The position numbers and the translations under genes are program-made. DNA of 64,000 bases from Frigoribacterium sp. MEB024 (lineage in GTDB: Bacteria > Actinomycetota > Actinomycetes > Actinomycetales > Microbacteriaceae): positions 1-64,000 of the forward strand of contig NZ_JXQZ01000059.1 in NCBI RefSeq assembly GCF_000878135.1. Reading direction: 5' to 3'. Positions 25,372-36,256 of the stretch are shown here, in pieces (the stretch's first letter is position 1; every line of letters starts with the position of its first letter). A model generated the notes under the pieces. It saw only the letters and a program-made list of their open reading frames with translations. It had not been told where the DNA came from and searched no databases.

Positions 25372-27057
25372 ATGGCCACGGAGATCCCCGGTACGTCAGA
25401 GATGGTCGGCACGTCCGAGAGTCCTCTGCTGACCCCTCGTCACCGAGCCGGTGGTCTCGACCGAGAGGACGTCGTGGTCCGCAAGGGGCAGTTCACGCTC
25501 CTGAACGGTCACCTCACGCCCCAGCAGTCGATGATCGAGGACCTCCTCTACATCCGTCGGGTGCTCGACGCCGCCCAGGTGCCCTTCCTGCTCGTACGCG
25601 GCAACGACGTCCGCCCCGTGATCGCCGTCGACACGGTGCACCGCGACCGCTTCACCGCCGCCATGATCGCGGCCTCGGCCACCGAGCCCTTCTACGCCAA
25701 GCCCCGCAAGGGTCAGGCGTCCCTGGTCGTCGAGGGTGGGCTCGAGCTCGAGACCGAGCGCGTCTTCCGCGTCTACCGGCCCCGGGTCGAACCCATCGGC
25801 CGCCTCCGCTACGGTGCGGGCACCGCCGTGCAGGTCGAGTTCTGGATCATCACCGACGACGAGATCCTCGCCCCGACCGAGAACGCGCTGATGCGCACCG
25901 AACTCCCTCGTGCCGAGGCCGTCGAAGAGACCGTCGAACGGTACGGCATCGAGTGGCCCACCCTCGAGCACATGTTCGACGACCACGCCACCGACATCAC
26001 CTTCGACATCGACATCGTCTTCTCGTGGGTCGACGGCAACTCGATCGAGTACCAGCGTGCCCGCGCCGCGCAGGCCAAGCGCCACGTGGTCGGCGAGGGT
26101 GACGACTCGGCGGCCCGGTTCCGCCAGATCGACGAGCTCAAGTACGCCCTGCGGTCGGTCTACATGTTCGCGCCGTGGGTCCGCAACATCTACATCGCGA
26201 CCGACTCGCCCGTGCCCGAGTGGTTGGGCGAGCACCCCCGTGTGCGCGTCGTGCGCAGCGAAGAGTTCTTCAGCGACCTCTCGATGCTGCCGACGCACAA
26301 CTCGCAGGCCGTCGAGTCGCAGCTGCACCACATCGAGGGGCTCAGCGAGCACTTCCTCTACTCGAACGACGACATGTTCTTCGGGCGACCCGTCGCGCCG
26401 AGCATGTTCTTCTCACCGGGATCCGTCACGAAGTTCATCGAGGCCGACACGCGCATCGGGCTCGGGCACAACAACATCGACCGCAGCGGGTTCGAGAACG
26501 CCGCGCGGGTCAACCGGCGCCTCCTGCAGCAGCGCTTCGGGCGCGTCCTCACCCGCCATCTCGAGCACACCGCCGCACCGCTGCGCCGCAGCGTCCTGTT
26601 CGAGATGGAGCACGAGTTCGCCGACGAGTTCGCCGCCACGGCCGGCAGCCCCTTCCGAGCGAAGGAGAACATCTCGGTCACCAACTCGCTATACCACTAC
26701 TACTCGCTGATGACGGGCCGCGCGATCGTGCAGGAGAACGCGAAGGTCAGCTACATCGACACCACGATGGTGTCGGGGCTGGCGTCGTTGTCCGAGGTGC
26801 TGAAGAAACGTGCGTTCGACTTCTTCTGCCTCAACGACGGCAGCTTCCCCGAGGTCACCGACGAAGAACGGACCGCCACGGTCACGGACTTCCTCGAGCG
26901 CTATTACCCGTTCCCCGCACCGTGGGAGAAGGACGAGATGCAGCGCATCGCCCTCGAGAACGCCGAGCAGGACCGACGGGCACTCGGTGCCGAGGCGGCT
27001 CAGTCGGGTGAGGCGACGGGATCGTCGTCGCACCGGGGGCTCGAAGGATCGGACTGA
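25372..27057 (+). CDS. Stealth family sugar-phosphate transferase
   Basis: A 561-residue protein with all four Stealth conserved regions in order: CR1 (DIDIVFSWVDGNSIEYQRAR), CR2 (RFRQIDELKYALRSVYMFAP), CR3 (SNDDMFFGRPV) and CR4 toward the end (PWEKDEMQRIALENA region). Stealth proteins transfer hexose 1-phosphates to build phosphodiester-linked surface polymers such as capsules or teichoic-like glycans. The first 190 residues before CR1 are a distinct domain typical of actinobacterial members. No other polysaccharide genes lie beside it. Acceptor and donor are unknown. Confidence 0.9.
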   Translation: MATEIPGTSEMVGTSESPLLTPRHRAGGLDREDVVVRKGQFTLLNGHLTPQQSMIEDLLYIRRVLDAAQVPFLLVRGNDVRPVIAVDTVHRDRFTAAMIAASATEPFYAKPRKGQASLVVEGGLELETERVFRVYRPRVEPIGRLRYGAGTAVQVEFWIITDDEILAPTENALMRTELPRAEAVEETVERYGIEWPTLEHMFDDHATDITFDIDIVFSWVDGNSIEYQRARAAQAKRHVVGEGDDSAARFRQIDELKYALRSVYMFAPWVRNIYIATDSPVPEWLGEHPRVRVVRSEEFFSDLSMLPTHNSQAVESQLHHIEGLSEHFLYSNDDMFFGRPVAPSMFFSPGSVTKFIEADTRIGLGHNNIDRSGFENAARVNRRLLQQRFGRVLTRHLEHTAAPLRRSVLFEMEHEFADEFAATAGSPFRAKENISVTNSLYHYYSLMTGRAIVQENAKVSYIDTTMVSGLASLSEVLKKRAFDFFCLNDGSFPEVTDEERTATVTDFLERYYPFPAPWEKDEMQRIALENAEQDRRALGAEAAQSGEATGSSSHRGLEGSD

Positions 27058-27070
27058 CGCCGGTCTCGCC

Positions 27071-27087
27071 CACGGGCGAAGCCCGTG
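27071..27087. terminator. short hairpin between Stealth and Nudix genes
   Basis: CACGGGC and GCCCGTG pair over seven bases around GAA, between convergent genes. It lacks a T-run. Confidence 0.4.
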
Positions 27088-27152
27088 CGACCCGGGGGCG
27101 GGGTGCCCGCAGGGCGTCGTCGTCGTGGAGTCGGAACGGTTCGTGCGGTCCG

Positions 27153-27629
27153 TCAGGCCTCCGAGGTGCCGAAGCGGGCCGCTTGCTCCCCTGAGAGGGC
27201 TGCGTCGAGACGCGCGAGCATGTCGGCACCCATCGTGGGCAGGTCGTCCAGCCGGAACCACCGGGCCTCGGTGTTCTCGCCGTCCGCGGGGGAGGGGTCG
27301 CCCGAGACGTAGCGCATGACGAAGGTGTGGTCGAGGTACTGCGCGCGGTCACCGTTCGGGTAGACGACCTCGTCGGTCACCCCGATCGACGCCAGCCGCT
27401 CGGGGACGACGTGCAGGTCGGCTTCCTCGAGGGTCTCGCGGACGGCGGCGTCGGCAGGATGCTCGCCCGGGTCGACGATGCCCGTCACCGGCGTCCAGGC
27501 ACCGGTGTCGGATCGGCGGACCAGCAGCGTCTCGTCGCCGCGGACGACCACCGCGGTCACGCCGGCCAGCCACAGCGGTGCCGTGCCGATCTTCTCGCGC
27601 AGGGACAGGACGAAGTCTGGGGTGGCCAT
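27153..27629 (-). CDS. Nudix hydrolase
   Basis: A 158-residue phosphohydrolase. The Nudix box is seen as GIVDPGEHPADAAVRETLEEAD, which matches GX5EX7REUXEEXG except that the last Gly is Asp. Members of this family clean up or regulate nucleoside diphosphate derivatives; the exact substrate cannot be read from the sequence. The ATG start at 27629 has TAGGGT six bases upstream, giving a leaderless message. It diverges from the DUF2236 gene. Confidence 0.92.
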   Translation of the reverse strand: MATPDFVLSLREKIGTAPLWLAGVTAVVVRGDETLLVRRSDTGAWTPVTGIVDPGEHPADAAVRETLEEADLHVVPERLASIGVTDEVVYPNGDRAQYLDHTFVMRYVSGDPSPADGENTEARWFRLDDLPTMGADMLARLDAALSGEQAARFGTSEA

Positions 27630-27635
27630 GTCAGC

Positions 27636-27641
27636 ACCCTA
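27636..27641 (-). promoter_or_regulatory. -10 hexamer TAGGGT for leaderless Nudix gene
   Basis: On the minus strand TAGGGT is followed by six bases (GCTGAC) and the ATG of the Nudix gene. Confidence 0.6.
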
Positions 27642-27655
27642 CCGACGGCCCGCCG

Positions 27656-27661
27656 TAGGCT
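27656..27661 (+). promoter_or_regulatory. -10 hexamer TAGGCT for leaderless DUF2236 gene
   Basis: TAGGCT is followed by six bases (GACGAC) and ATG at 27668. It lies 14 bases from the divergent Nudix -10. Confidence 0.6.
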
Positions 27662-27667
27662 GACGAC

Positions 27668-28501
27668 ATGCGACTGCCCTGGACCCTTCACGGCTCGGAC
27701 GTGCGGCGGATCTCCGACATGGCGGGCGAGTCGCTGCTGTTGGCGGGTGGGGGCAGGGCCATCCTGCTGCAACTGGCGAACCCCGGGGTGGGGCACGGTG
27801 TCGCCGAGCACAGCGACTTCGTCGAGCGTCCGTTGTCGCGGCTGCACGGCACCATGACGTATCTCTACGCCATCGTCTTCGGCACCCCGTCCGAGGTGGC
27901 CCACGTCCGCCGTGTCGTCGGGCGGGCGCACCGTCCGGTGCACGACGGAAAGTCGTCGTCGGTGCGGTACGACGCGTTCGACCCCGGGCTGCAGCTCTGG
28001 GTGGCGGCGACCCTCTACGACTCGGCCGTGCAGCTGTTCGAGCGGGTGCACGGGCCGATCGACCCGGCCCACGCCGAGACCGTCTACCAGGACTACGCCC
28101 TCGTGGGCACGTCGCTGCAGATGCCACGCGAGCTGTGGCCGGCCGACGTGGCATCGTTCCGGCGGTACTGGGACGACGCCGTCGATCATCTCGTCGTGGA
28201 CGACGTCACGCGTCGGGTCGCGCACGAGCTGTTGCACCCGACGACGGGACCGTGGTGGCTGAGAGCGGCGATGCCGCTCGCCCGGCTCGTCACCGCGGGG
28301 TCGTTGCCGAGCAGCGTCCGCGACGACTTCGGGCTGCCGTGGTCGACCGGCGCCCAGCGTCGCTACGACCGGGTGATGCGCGTCACGGCTGCCGTCGTCC
28401 CGCATCTGCCCCCGCGCCTCCGGCACGTGCTCCGCGACGGGTACCTGCGGCGGCTGCGCTCGGCGATGGTGGCCGAGGCTCGGACGCGCACCCCCAGCTG
28501 A
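27668..28501 (+). CDS. DUF2236/MpaB-like oxygenase family protein
   Basis: A 277-residue all-helical protein of the oxygenase MpaB (DUF2236) family, which includes the heme rubber oxygenase Lcp and the fungal farnesyl-chain oxygenase MpaB. Family features are the early GGGRAILLQLANPGVGHGVAEHS motif, and VRRVVGRAHRPV with YDAFDPGLQLWVAATLYDSA, where the conserved His and Asp residues lie. No signal peptide is seen, so it is probably cytoplasmic. The substrate is unknown. Confidence 0.85.
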   Translation: MRLPWTLHGSDVRRISDMAGESLLLAGGGRAILLQLANPGVGHGVAEHSDFVERPLSRLHGTMTYLYAIVFGTPSEVAHVRRVVGRAHRPVHDGKSSSVRYDAFDPGLQLWVAATLYDSAVQLFERVHGPIDPAHAETVYQDYALVGTSLQMPRELWPADVASFRRYWDDAVDHLVVDDVTRRVAHELLHPTTGPWWLRAAMPLARLVTAGSLPSSVRDDFGLPWSTGAQRRYDRVMRVTAAVVPHLPPRLRHVLRDGYLRRLRSAMVAEARTRTPS

Positions 28502-28564
28502 CCCGACCCGTCGCCGGCGTCCGGGTCGGCACCGCCTGTCTCCCGTCCCGGGGCCACGTCCCTC

Positions 28565-28650
28565 GTCGGCAACTCCTGCTGCCTGCCGCACGACGGGCCC
28601 GGTCGGGCGGCGCAGACGGTCGCGCGGCGCAGCAGGCCGGAATTGCCGAC
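28565..28650. repeat. GTCGGCAATTCC-bounded inverted-repeat element, copy 1
   Basis: GTCGGCAACTCC (28565-28576) and GGAATTGCCGAC (28639-28650) are inverted copies matching at 11 of 12 bases around a GC-rich core of 62 bases. The rest of this 244-base gap between convergent genes holds no gene I can support. A second element with the same ends lies at 39500-39585. Confidence 0.6.
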
Positions 28651-28745
28651 GGTGGGCGGGATCAGCCACGGCGGGCGGGACCTGGCCGGCAGGCGAGACC
28701 CACTAGGCCCGCGCGGGCGGGGTGATGGCGGGCGGGCCCGCTCGG

Positions 28746-29714
28746 TCAGAGCGTGTCGATCGGCCCCGTCAGCGTCAGGTCGCGCGGCACGACGGGCACC
28801 GGGGCCGTGTCGGTCGCCCGGTGGCGGGGGGCTGCCGGGGCGATGCGCACGCCCGCGACGGCGAGCCGTTCGGCCACCACGTCGGCCGGGACGTACTCGC
28901 CGACGGTCTCGTAGGTGCCGATCGGCACGACCGAGTGCACGACCGTGCCCTCGTAGACGTGCACCAGGTTGAACGCCTGGGCACCGTCGCGGCCCCGGGT
29001 GCCGCCGCCGGCGACGTTGAGGTCTTGTGTGTAGCAAGTGGCCGACGCGACCGACACGGGCACGCCCGCGAAGGTGGCGTTGGTCGAGTAGTGCAGGTGT
29101 CCGGCGATGATGGACCGGACGTCGCTGCCCTCGATCACCTCGGCCAGGGCCGCCTGGTCGCGCAGCTCGACGAGCGCCGTGAGGTCTTGAACGCTCGGGA
29201 CCGGCGGGTGGTGCATGGCGATGATGGTGCCGTCGGGGGCGTCGGTCGAGAGCTCTTCGGCCAGCCAGTCGAGCTGGTCACCGGACAGTCGGCCGAAGTG
29301 GTGGCCCGGCACGGTCGTGTCGAGGGTGATGACGCGCAGGCCGTTGACGTCGTACACGAGGTCGACGGGTCGCTGCGAGGGCAGTTGCCCGAAGAGCTCG
29401 GACCGGAACGCGCTGCGGTCGTCGTGGTTGCCCATGGCCCAGATGACCTGGGCGCCGAGTCGCTCGGCGACGGGCTCGATCAGGGCGCGGAGCTTGCGGT
29501 AGGCGTCGGGCTCGCCCTTGTCGGCGAGGTCGCCCGTGAAGACGATGGCCTCGGGCCGCCCGTCGGACGCCTCGATCTCGTCCATGATCTGACGGAGCCG
29601 GGCCTCGCTGTCGACTGCGCCGTAGAGGTCGCGGTCACCGCCGACGAGGTGCGTGTCGCTGAGGTGCAGGATGAAGTGGTTCGGCCTGGGGTGTTCGGCC
29701 GTCCGGAGATCCAT
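28746..29714 (-). CDS. calcineurin-like metallophosphoesterase (CpdA-like)
   Basis: A two-metal phosphoesterase of about 322 residues, similar in layout to cyclic-AMP phosphodiesterase CpdA. The metal-binding motifs are in order: [38 protein letters not shown] and [10 protein letters not shown]. The natural substrate is not proven by sequence. ATG at 29714 is preferred because GAGAGAA lies about five bases upstream and [22 protein letters not shown] leads into the fold; a GTG at 29777 would add 21 residues. Confidence 0.88.
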   Translation of the reverse strand: MDLRTAEHPRPNHFILHLSDTHLVGGDRDLYGAVDSEARLRQIMDEIEASDGRPEAIVFTGDLADKGEPDAYRKLRALIEPVAERLGAQVIWAMGNHDDRSAFRSELFGQLPSQRPVDLVYDVNGLRVITLDTTVPGHHFGRLSGDQLDWLAEELSTDAPDGTIIAMHHPPVPSVQDLTALVELRDQAALAEVIEGSDVRSIIAGHLHYSTNATFAGVPVSVASATCYTQDLNVAGGGTRGRDGAQAFNLVHVYEGTVVHSVVPIGTYETVGEYVPADVVAERLAVAGVRIAPAAPRHRATDTAPVPVVPRDLTLTGPIDTL

Positions 29715-29885
29715 GGTTCTCTCAATCGATGTCGCCGACGCGGGCTCGGGACGAGACCCTCGTTGTTGATTCGTCACCAGTCCATCACCCGTTTGCCATG
29801 AGTGGGGTGAACGTGCGCGCGCGTTTCGGTGAACGGTCGTCGAACAGGCCGCATTCCCGAGCGACGACGCTAGCCCGGCACACGG

Positions 29886-29922
29886 GACGACGCGACCCCC
29901 AGGAGGCGGGGGTCGCGTCGTC
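29886..29922. terminator. hairpin downstream of the alcohol dehydrogenase gene
   Basis: GACGACGCGACCCCC (29886-29900) pairs perfectly over 15 bases with 29908-29922; the seven-base loop is AGGAGGC. It lies 24 bases past the stop of the minus-strand dehydrogenase gene. Confidence 0.6.
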
Positions 29923-29945
29923 GGCGCAGCGAACGGTCCGAGGCG

Positions 29946-31121
29946 TCAGGGCTTGAGGACGACCTTGATGCAGCCGTCCTCCTTGTTCTTGAAGACGTCG
30001 TACATGGCCGCGGCCTCGGAGAGCGGCACCGGGTGGGTGACGAGGTCCTCGGTGCCGAGCGGGTCGGTGGGGTCCTCGACGAGCGGCATCAGCGTGTCCA
30101 TCCACTTCTGGACGTTGCACTGGCCCATCTTGATGGTGATCTGCTTGTCGAACAGCGTGAGGAAGGGCGTGGGGTCGGCGGTGCCGCCGTAGACCCCGCT
30201 GAGCGAGACGGTGCCGCCGCGGCGGACGATCTCGAAGGCGAGGTGCATGGCGCCGAGGCTGTCGATGCCGGCCTTCTGCATGACGGCCTGGCCGATCGTG
30301 TCGGGCAGGGCGGCCGCGAACTTCTGTACGAGGCCGATGCCGGCGTGCTCGTGGGCCTCCATGCCGACGGCGTCGACCACGGAGTCGGGGCCTCGGTCGT
30401 CGGTCATGCGCTTGACGACGTCGGCGACGTCCTTCGTCAGGTCGAGGACCTCGACGCCGTGGCGCTCGGCCATGGCACGACGCTCGGGCACCGGGTCGAT
30501 GCCGATGACGCGGTAGCCGCGGTACTTGCCGATGCGCGACGCGAACTGGCCGACCGGGCCGAGGCCCAGGACGACCAGGGTGCCACCCTCGGGAACCTGG
30601 GCGTACTCGACGCCCTGCCACGCGGTCGGAAGGATGTCGCTGAGGAAGAGGTAGCGCTCGTCGGGCAGGTCGGCGCCGACCGTGACGAGGTTGGCGTCGG
30701 CACGGGCGATGCGCAGCTGCTCGGCCTGGCCACCGGGGACCTGGCCGTAGAGCTTGCTGAAACCGTAGAGCGTGGCGCCCGAGTCGTACTCGGTGACCTG
30801 CGTGGTCTCGCACTGCGAGAAGAGTCCGCGGTCGCACATGAAGCAGTGGCCGCAGGCGATGACGAAGGGGACGACGACGCGGTCGCCGACCTTGATGCGG
30901 CTGACCTCGGAACCGACCTGGGTGACGACGCCCATGGTCTCGTGGCCGAGCACGTCGCCCTTGTCGAGGAACGCGCCCAGGGCGTCGTAGAGGTGCAGGT
31001 CGCTTCCGCAGATCGCGGCCGACGTGACCTTGATGACCGCGTCGCTCGGATCGATGATCGTGGGATCGGGGACGTCCTCGACGGAGACGTTGGTGACGGA
31101 CTGGTACGTGAGTGCCTTCAT
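29946..31121 (-). CDS. zinc-dependent alcohol dehydrogenase family protein (formaldehyde dehydrogenase-like)
   Basis: A 391-residue medium-chain dehydrogenase. Catalytic zinc ligands are in ICGSDLHLYD and GHETMGVV; structural zinc cysteines in CGHCFMCDRGLFSQC fit C-X2-C-X2-C-X7-C. The NAD-binding Rossmann motif is LVVLGLGPVGQFASRIG. The sequence is closest to the glutathione-independent formaldehyde dehydrogenase/ADH8-like group that has a long insert (ILPTAWQGVEYAQV). Aldehyde or alcohol specificity is uncertain. A possible ribosome site (GGGAACG) precedes the ATG. A strong hairpin follows the gene. Confidence 0.9.
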   Translation of the reverse strand: MKALTYQSVTNVSVEDVPDPTIIDPSDAVIKVTSAAICGSDLHLYDALGAFLDKGDVLGHETMGVVTQVGSEVSRIKVGDRVVVPFVIACGHCFMCDRGLFSQCETTQVTEYDSGATLYGFSKLYGQVPGGQAEQLRIARADANLVTVGADLPDERYLFLSDILPTAWQGVEYAQVPEGGTLVVLGLGPVGQFASRIGKYRGYRVIGIDPVPERRAMAERHGVEVLDLTKDVADVVKRMTDDRGPDSVVDAVGMEAHEHAGIGLVQKFAAALPDTIGQAVMQKAGIDSLGAMHLAFEIVRRGGTVSLSGVYGGTADPTPFLTLFDKQITIKMGQCNVQKWMDTLMPLVEDPTDPLGTEDLVTHPVPLSEAAAMYDVFKNKEDGCIKVVLKP

Positions 31122-31184
31122 CGTTCCCGTCTACGCGCCCTCGCCCGGTGCCTCCTGGACGAGGGGTACAGCGGGTACCGAAAA

Positions 31185-31224
31185 GCCTCGGGGCGGCCGG
31201 GCCTGGGCCCGACCGCCCCGAGGC
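31185..31224 (-). terminator. intrinsic terminator after rpmA
   Basis: GCCTCGGGGCGG (31185-31196) and CCGCCCCGAGGC (31213-31224) pair over 12 bases; on the minus strand the hairpin is followed by TTTT. It lies 22 bases past the rpmA stop. Confidence 0.7.
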
Positions 31225-31245
31225 GGATGACGCGTGTGGTGTCGC

Positions 31246-31512
31246 CTAGGCGACGGCCGTCGCGGAGGCGACGATGTTGACGACCTTGCGGCCGCCCTTG
31301 TTGCCGAACTCGACCGAGCCGGGGGCGAGGGCGAAGAGGGTGTCGTCGCCGCCGCGGCCGACGTTGACGCCGGGGTGGAAGTGGGTGCCGCGCTGGCGGA
31401 CGATGATCTCGCCGGCGAGGACGACCTGGCCGCCGAAGCGCTTCACGCCGAGGCGCTGTGCGTTCGAGTCACGACCGTTGCGGGTGGACGATGCGCCCTT
31501 TTTGTGTGCCAT
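31246..31512 (-). CDS. rpmA: 50S ribosomal protein L27
   Basis: An 88-residue protein that lies near the peptidyl-transferase centre. The sequence opens [20 protein letters not shown], typical of L27 forms made without the cleaved leader found in Firmicutes. [22 protein letters not shown] is the conserved core. It follows rplU by 18 bases. The GTPase gene obg usually comes next in this cluster but is not here; a terminator and an unrelated gene follow. Confidence 0.98.
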   Translation of the reverse strand: MAHKKGASSTRNGRDSNAQRLGVKRFGGQVVLAGEIIVRQRGTHFHPGVNVGRGGDDTLFALAPGSVEFGNKGGRKVVNIVASATAVA

Positions 31513-31530
31513 GTGTTCTCAGCCCCTGGT

Positions 31531-31836
31531 TCAGTTGATCGAGGTGATCTTGACGCGGGTCAGGTCGGCACGGAAGCCCATGCGACGCTTGTAACCGGTC
31601 TTGTTCTTGTAGTTCTGGATGACGATCTTCGGGCCGCGCAGGTCGTTCAGGACCTCGCCCTCGACCGTGACCTTGGCCAGGTCGTCGCCCGACAGGATGG
31701 TGTCGCCGTCGACGTGCAAGACGGGGACGAACGAGACGGTGTCGGCGGTCGCGGCCTTGAGGCGGTCGACGGTCAGGATCGTGCCGACCTCGACCTTCTC
31801 CTGACGGCCACCGGCGCGCACGATTGCGAAAGCCAT
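31531..31836 (-). CDS. rplU: 50S ribosomal protein L21
   Basis: A 101-residue ribosomal protein. [20 protein letters not shown] and [22 protein letters not shown] are the family's N- and C-terminal signatures. ATG at 31836 is chosen over the longer open frame because GGAG lies about six bases upstream (TTTTTTGGAGTTTCC) and the extra residues are not L21 sequence. The region between rplU and the divergent gene at 31925 must hold both promoters. Confidence 0.98.
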   Translation of the reverse strand: MAFAIVRAGGRQEKVEVGTILTVDRLKAATADTVSFVPVLHVDGDTILSGDDLAKVTVEGEVLNDLRGPKIVIQNYKNKTGYKRRMGFRADLTRVKITSIN

Positions 31837-31911
31837 GGAAACTCCAAAAAAGTGGGGGATGTGACGCCCGGACTGCCGGACGACGTCGTGGTGCCACGAA
31901 GGCAACTTGGA

Positions 31912-31917
31912 TAGTCT
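31912..31917 (+). promoter_or_regulatory. -10 hexamer TAGTCT for the leaderless two-HTH gene
   Basis: TAGTCT is followed by seven bases (TTCACAA) and ATG at 31925. Just left of it, TGGATA reads TATCCA on the minus strand, a weaker candidate -10 for rplU that shares the TA. Confidence 0.6.
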
Positions 31918-31924
31918 TTCACAA

Positions 31925-32566
31925 ATGTCACGACCGATCAAACTTCGCCGCCCGCCGCAGTTCACGGCCGAGATCGTCGACGACGCCCGCGAACGCCTGC
32001 TCGACCTGCTCGACGACCTGAAGACGCTCACCACCGACCACGCCGACGACATCGAGGTCTGGGGCTCGGCCGTCACGGCCGCCGGCTGGGAGATCGCGAG
32101 CCTCGGCCAGTGGCTCGGCCTCGAGGGCGAGGCGGTGTTGCTGCTCGGCGGCGCGTCGTACCCCGAGATCGCCGAGCACCAGGGCACCAGCGCGTCGGCC
32201 GTGTACGCCCGCGTCGGCCGGTCGCTCACCCTCGCGCCCTACGCGCACGCCTCCGGCGCCGACGGGGCGACCACCCGCGTCTCGGCCGAGGGCCTCGACC
32301 AGGCCCGAGCCGAGTACGACCAGGAGGCGCGGGCCGGCGACCCGACGGACGTCGCCCCGGCGGCCGCGCCCGTCGGCGACTCCTTGGCCGACCGCGTGCC
32401 CGAGGTGCTGCGGGACGGCGCCCGGCGCACCACCGAGATCGTCGCCGCCCTGCCCGACTACCGGCGCAGCAGCGTGCTGTCCACGCTGAGCGTCCTGGCC
32501 CGACAGGGAGTGGTCGAACGGGTGGGGCACGGCGTCTACGCCCTGCCCCACCCGCCGACCGACTGA
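31925..32566 (+). CDS. uncharacterised protein with two helix-turn-helix-like regions
   Basis: A 213-residue protein I do not recognise. The central region [23 protein letters not shown] reads like a sigma or MerR-type helix-turn-helix. The last 55 residues ([41 protein letters not shown]) look like a winged helix with a terminal beta-wing. The acidic linker between them is rich in Ala and Pro. It is divergent from rplU-rpmA and has its own leaderless -10. DNA binding is an inference from these patterns. The frame stays open to 31907, but the -10 element fixes the start at 31925. Confidence 0.72.
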   Translation: MSRPIKLRRPPQFTAEIVDDARERLLDLLDDLKTLTTDHADDIEVWGSAVTAAGWEIASLGQWLGLEGEAVLLLGGASYPEIAEHQGTSASAVYARVGRSLTLAPYAHASGADGATTRVSAEGLDQARAEYDQEARAGDPTDVAPAAAPVGDSLADRVPEVLRDGARRTTEIVAALPDYRRSSVLSTLSVLARQGVVERVGHGVYALPHPPTD

Positions 32567-32586
32567 CCCCTCGGGCGGTCGCCCGA

Positions 32587-33101
32587 TCAAGCCGGTGTGA
32601 CGGCCCCGGCCCTGGCCACGGCCTCGTCGAGTCCGAACGCCCGCAGCTCCTCGTCGGTGAGCATCCGCGACCGGATCAGGAAGCGCTTCCCTTCGGGGCT
32701 CTCGACCGAGAACCCGGCCCCGCGACCCGGCACGACGTCGATCGTGAGGTGCGTGTACTTCCAGTACTCGAACTGGCTGCGCGACATGTAGACCTCGATC
32801 GGGTCGATCCCGTCGACGTGCAGGTCGCCGAGGTGGACGTCGACGGCCCCCACCCGGAAGAACCCGACGGGGTAGCACATGGGCGACGAGCCGTCGCAGC
32901 AACCACCCGACTGGTGGAACATCAGCGGGCCGTGCTGCGCCGTCAGGGACACGAGGAAGGTCGCTGCCTCGGGTGAGACGTCGACCCGGGAGGGGGTGGC
33001 GGCGACCGCCCCGGAGGCGGGGGCCGGCGTGACCACGCCGACCCGCGCCTCCTCGGCTGCTGCCGCTGCCGGCGCCGCCGCGGCCGTCTGCTCGCGCGTC
33101 A

Positions 33102-33102
<1 letters not shown>
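32587..33102 (-). CDS. DUF779 protein encoded with aldehyde dehydrogenase
   Basis: A 171-residue protein. After about 40 disordered Ala-rich residues, the DUF779 domain begins (VDVSPEAATFLVSLTAQHGPL). It contains MFHQSGGCCDGSSPMCYP, the family's cysteine-rich signature that may bind metal, and ends with RGAGFSVESPEGKRFLIRSR. DUF779 genes are regularly found behind aldehyde dehydrogenases. Its ATG overlaps the dehydrogenase stop by one base (TGATG), so translation is coupled. The function is unknown. Confidence 0.88.
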
Positions 33103-34643
<1,541 letters not shown>

Positions 34644-34702
34644 GACGGTCCCTTTCGACGACGGTGTCGGGTCGGCGGCGGGGGTCGCCCGCCGGTGGCG
34701 GC

Positions 34703-34708
34703 AGGCTA
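34703..34708 (-). promoter_or_regulatory. candidate -10 TAGCCT for the aldehyde dehydrogenase operon
   Basis: On the minus strand TAGCCT lies about 60 bases before the start codon. Two direct GCAACC repeats lie in the -35 region (34719-34735), a possible site for the GAF regulator. Assignment is tentative. Confidence 0.35.
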
Positions 34709-34786
34709 CGTCGGGGGAGGTTGCATCGGGTTGCGCGTCACGGCCCGCGAGCGGGCGGGTGCGGTCGCCGGGTTCCGGGGTCGCGG

Positions 34787-34859
34787 GACTCCGGAGGCGC
34801 GGCGTCGCGGGGGTCCGGAGGCGCGGGGTCGCGTGGTCCCGGAGGCGCGGGGCGCGAGG
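34787..34859. repeat. three degenerate tandem copies of a GGAGGCGCGG unit
   Basis: The unit CCGGAGGCGCGGxGTCGCG occurs three times at a spacing of about 22 bases between the regulator stop and the aldehyde dehydrogenase promoter. It is the recurring motif of this window in tandem form. Confidence 0.6.
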
Positions 34860-34864
34860 GCGCG

Positions 34865-36133
34865 TCAGTCCCCGTTCTCGAGCGCCTCGAGGTGCGTGAC
34901 GAGGTGCGTCCGTCGGGGCGATCCCGGAGGCAAACGACGCAACAGCTCGAGCAGGACGCGGACGTCGTCGCGGCCCGCGGTCGACTCGGAGTACGACAGC
35001 AGGGTGTCGATCGAGCCCCCCGTCAGGAGCGCGTCCCGGACGGTCGCGGCGACCTCGGCCCGCAGCGCGGCGACGCCGGGTGCCGTGGACGAGGGAAGGG
35101 CCGGCCCGGTGTCGGCCCGCACGGCCGCGCGGTGGGCCCCACGATCGACGAGACCGACGAGCGTGTCGAGGTCGAGCGTCACCGGGCGAGGCAACCGGTA
35201 CGGGCGCGACAGCGGGACCAACGTCGGGTCGAGGGCCTCGACGACGTGGCGGAGGCGGACCATCTCGGGCCGAAGGGTGGAGACCGCGTCGACGTCGCCG
35301 TAGACCGCGTCGGCCAACTCGTGGGCCGTGTAGCCGGCAGGACGGTGGGCGAGCAGGGCCATGATCTCGGAGTGCCGGGCACCCAGCGCGATCCGGCCCT
35401 CCCCGACCGTGAGCACCGCCTCGTCCCGACCGAGGGTCGTCAGGCCGGCGGGGGCGTCGGGCCCAGGGTGGACCGGGTGGACCGGGTGGGCCGGGTGGGC
35501 CGGGTGCCGCGGGGTGCGGGTCGGGGCGCGACCGGCCGCGGCGAACCCCAGGAGCGCGAGATGCGCCTCCACGGCCGCGACCGTCGCCGTGACCAGGGGC
35601 AGCGTCAGCGAGCCGGCCGCCCGCTCGTCACCCGTGATGTCGACGACGCCGATCAGGTGCCCGTCGACGGGGTCGTGGACCGGCACGGCCGTGCAGCTCC
35701 AGGCCCGCACGCGGTGGTTCCAGTGTTCGTCGCCGCGGATCTGCACGCCCCGGTCGAGCACGAGGGCCGTGCCCGGGGCCGAGGTGCCGACCCGCGCCTC
35801 CGACCATCCGGCGCCGGCGACGAACAGCATGTCCTCGGCCCGGCGGCGGGCCGCGGGGTCGCCCTCGACCCAGAGCAGGCGGCTGTGCTCGTCGCCGACG
35901 GCCACGAGCAGGCCCGAGCCCGCGACGTCGTCGACCAGGAGGCGGCGGACGACGGGGAGCGCGAGTGCGAGCGGGTGGTCGCGGCGCCAGTCGTCGAGGT
36001 CGTCCTCGGGCAACTCGAGCCGGGGCAGGCCGTCGGGATCGAGCCGGTGCCGTGAGGCGCGGTCCCACGAGTCGCGCACCACCCGGCGCTGCGGCCCGAC
36101 GTCGCGGGGCGGACGGCTCGCGGTCAGCGTCAT
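34865..36133 (-). CDS. GAF domain transcriptional regulator (AcoR-like, without AAA domain)
   Basis: A 422-residue sensor-regulator, probably controlling the aldehyde dehydrogenase encoded downstream. Residues about 60-190 form a GAF domain ([64 protein letters not shown]) like AcoR. A proline-rich linker [17 protein letters not shown] follows, then a region with [29 protein letters not shown] that reads like a winged-helix domain. The AAA and FIS domains of enhancer-binding AcoR are absent. The linker is encoded by 9-base DNA repeats and may vary in length between strains. Confidence 0.85.
   Translation of the reverse strand: MTLTASRPPRDVGPQRRVVRDSWDRASRHRLDPDGLPRLELPEDDLDDWRRDHPLALALPVVRRLLVDDVAGSGLLVAVGDEHSRLLWVEGDPAARRRAEDMLFVAGAGWSEARVGTSAPGTALVLDRGVQIRGDEHWNHRVRAWSCTAVPVHDPVDGHLIGVVDITGDERAAGSLTLPLVTATVAAVEAHLALLGFAAAGRAPTRTPRHPAHPAHPVHPVHPGPDAPAGLTTLGRDEAVLTVGEGRIALGARHSEIMALLAHRPAGYTAHELADAVYGDVDAVSTLRPEMVRLRHVVEALDPTLVPLSRPYRLPRPVTLDLDTLVGLVDRGAHRAAVRADTGPALPSSTAPGVAALRAEVAATVRDALLTGGSIDTLLSYSESTAGRDDVRVLLELLRRLPPGSPRRTHLVTHLEALENGD
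35466..35511. repeat. 9-base tandem repeats in the GAF regulator linker
   Basis: GACCGGGTG/GGCCGGGTG units are repeated about four times and encode the HPxHPxHP linker of the minus-strand regulator. Confidence 0.65.
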
Positions 36134-36256
36134 GGAGCACCAATCGTCGTCGATCGGGGCGAGTCGGCCGTCGTGCGGCGTCGTCGCCGGGGTGCTGTCA
36201 GCGTACGGCGGCGTGCGGCCGCGGGGAAGGTCGCCGCGTGGGGGTCTGCTGTGACC

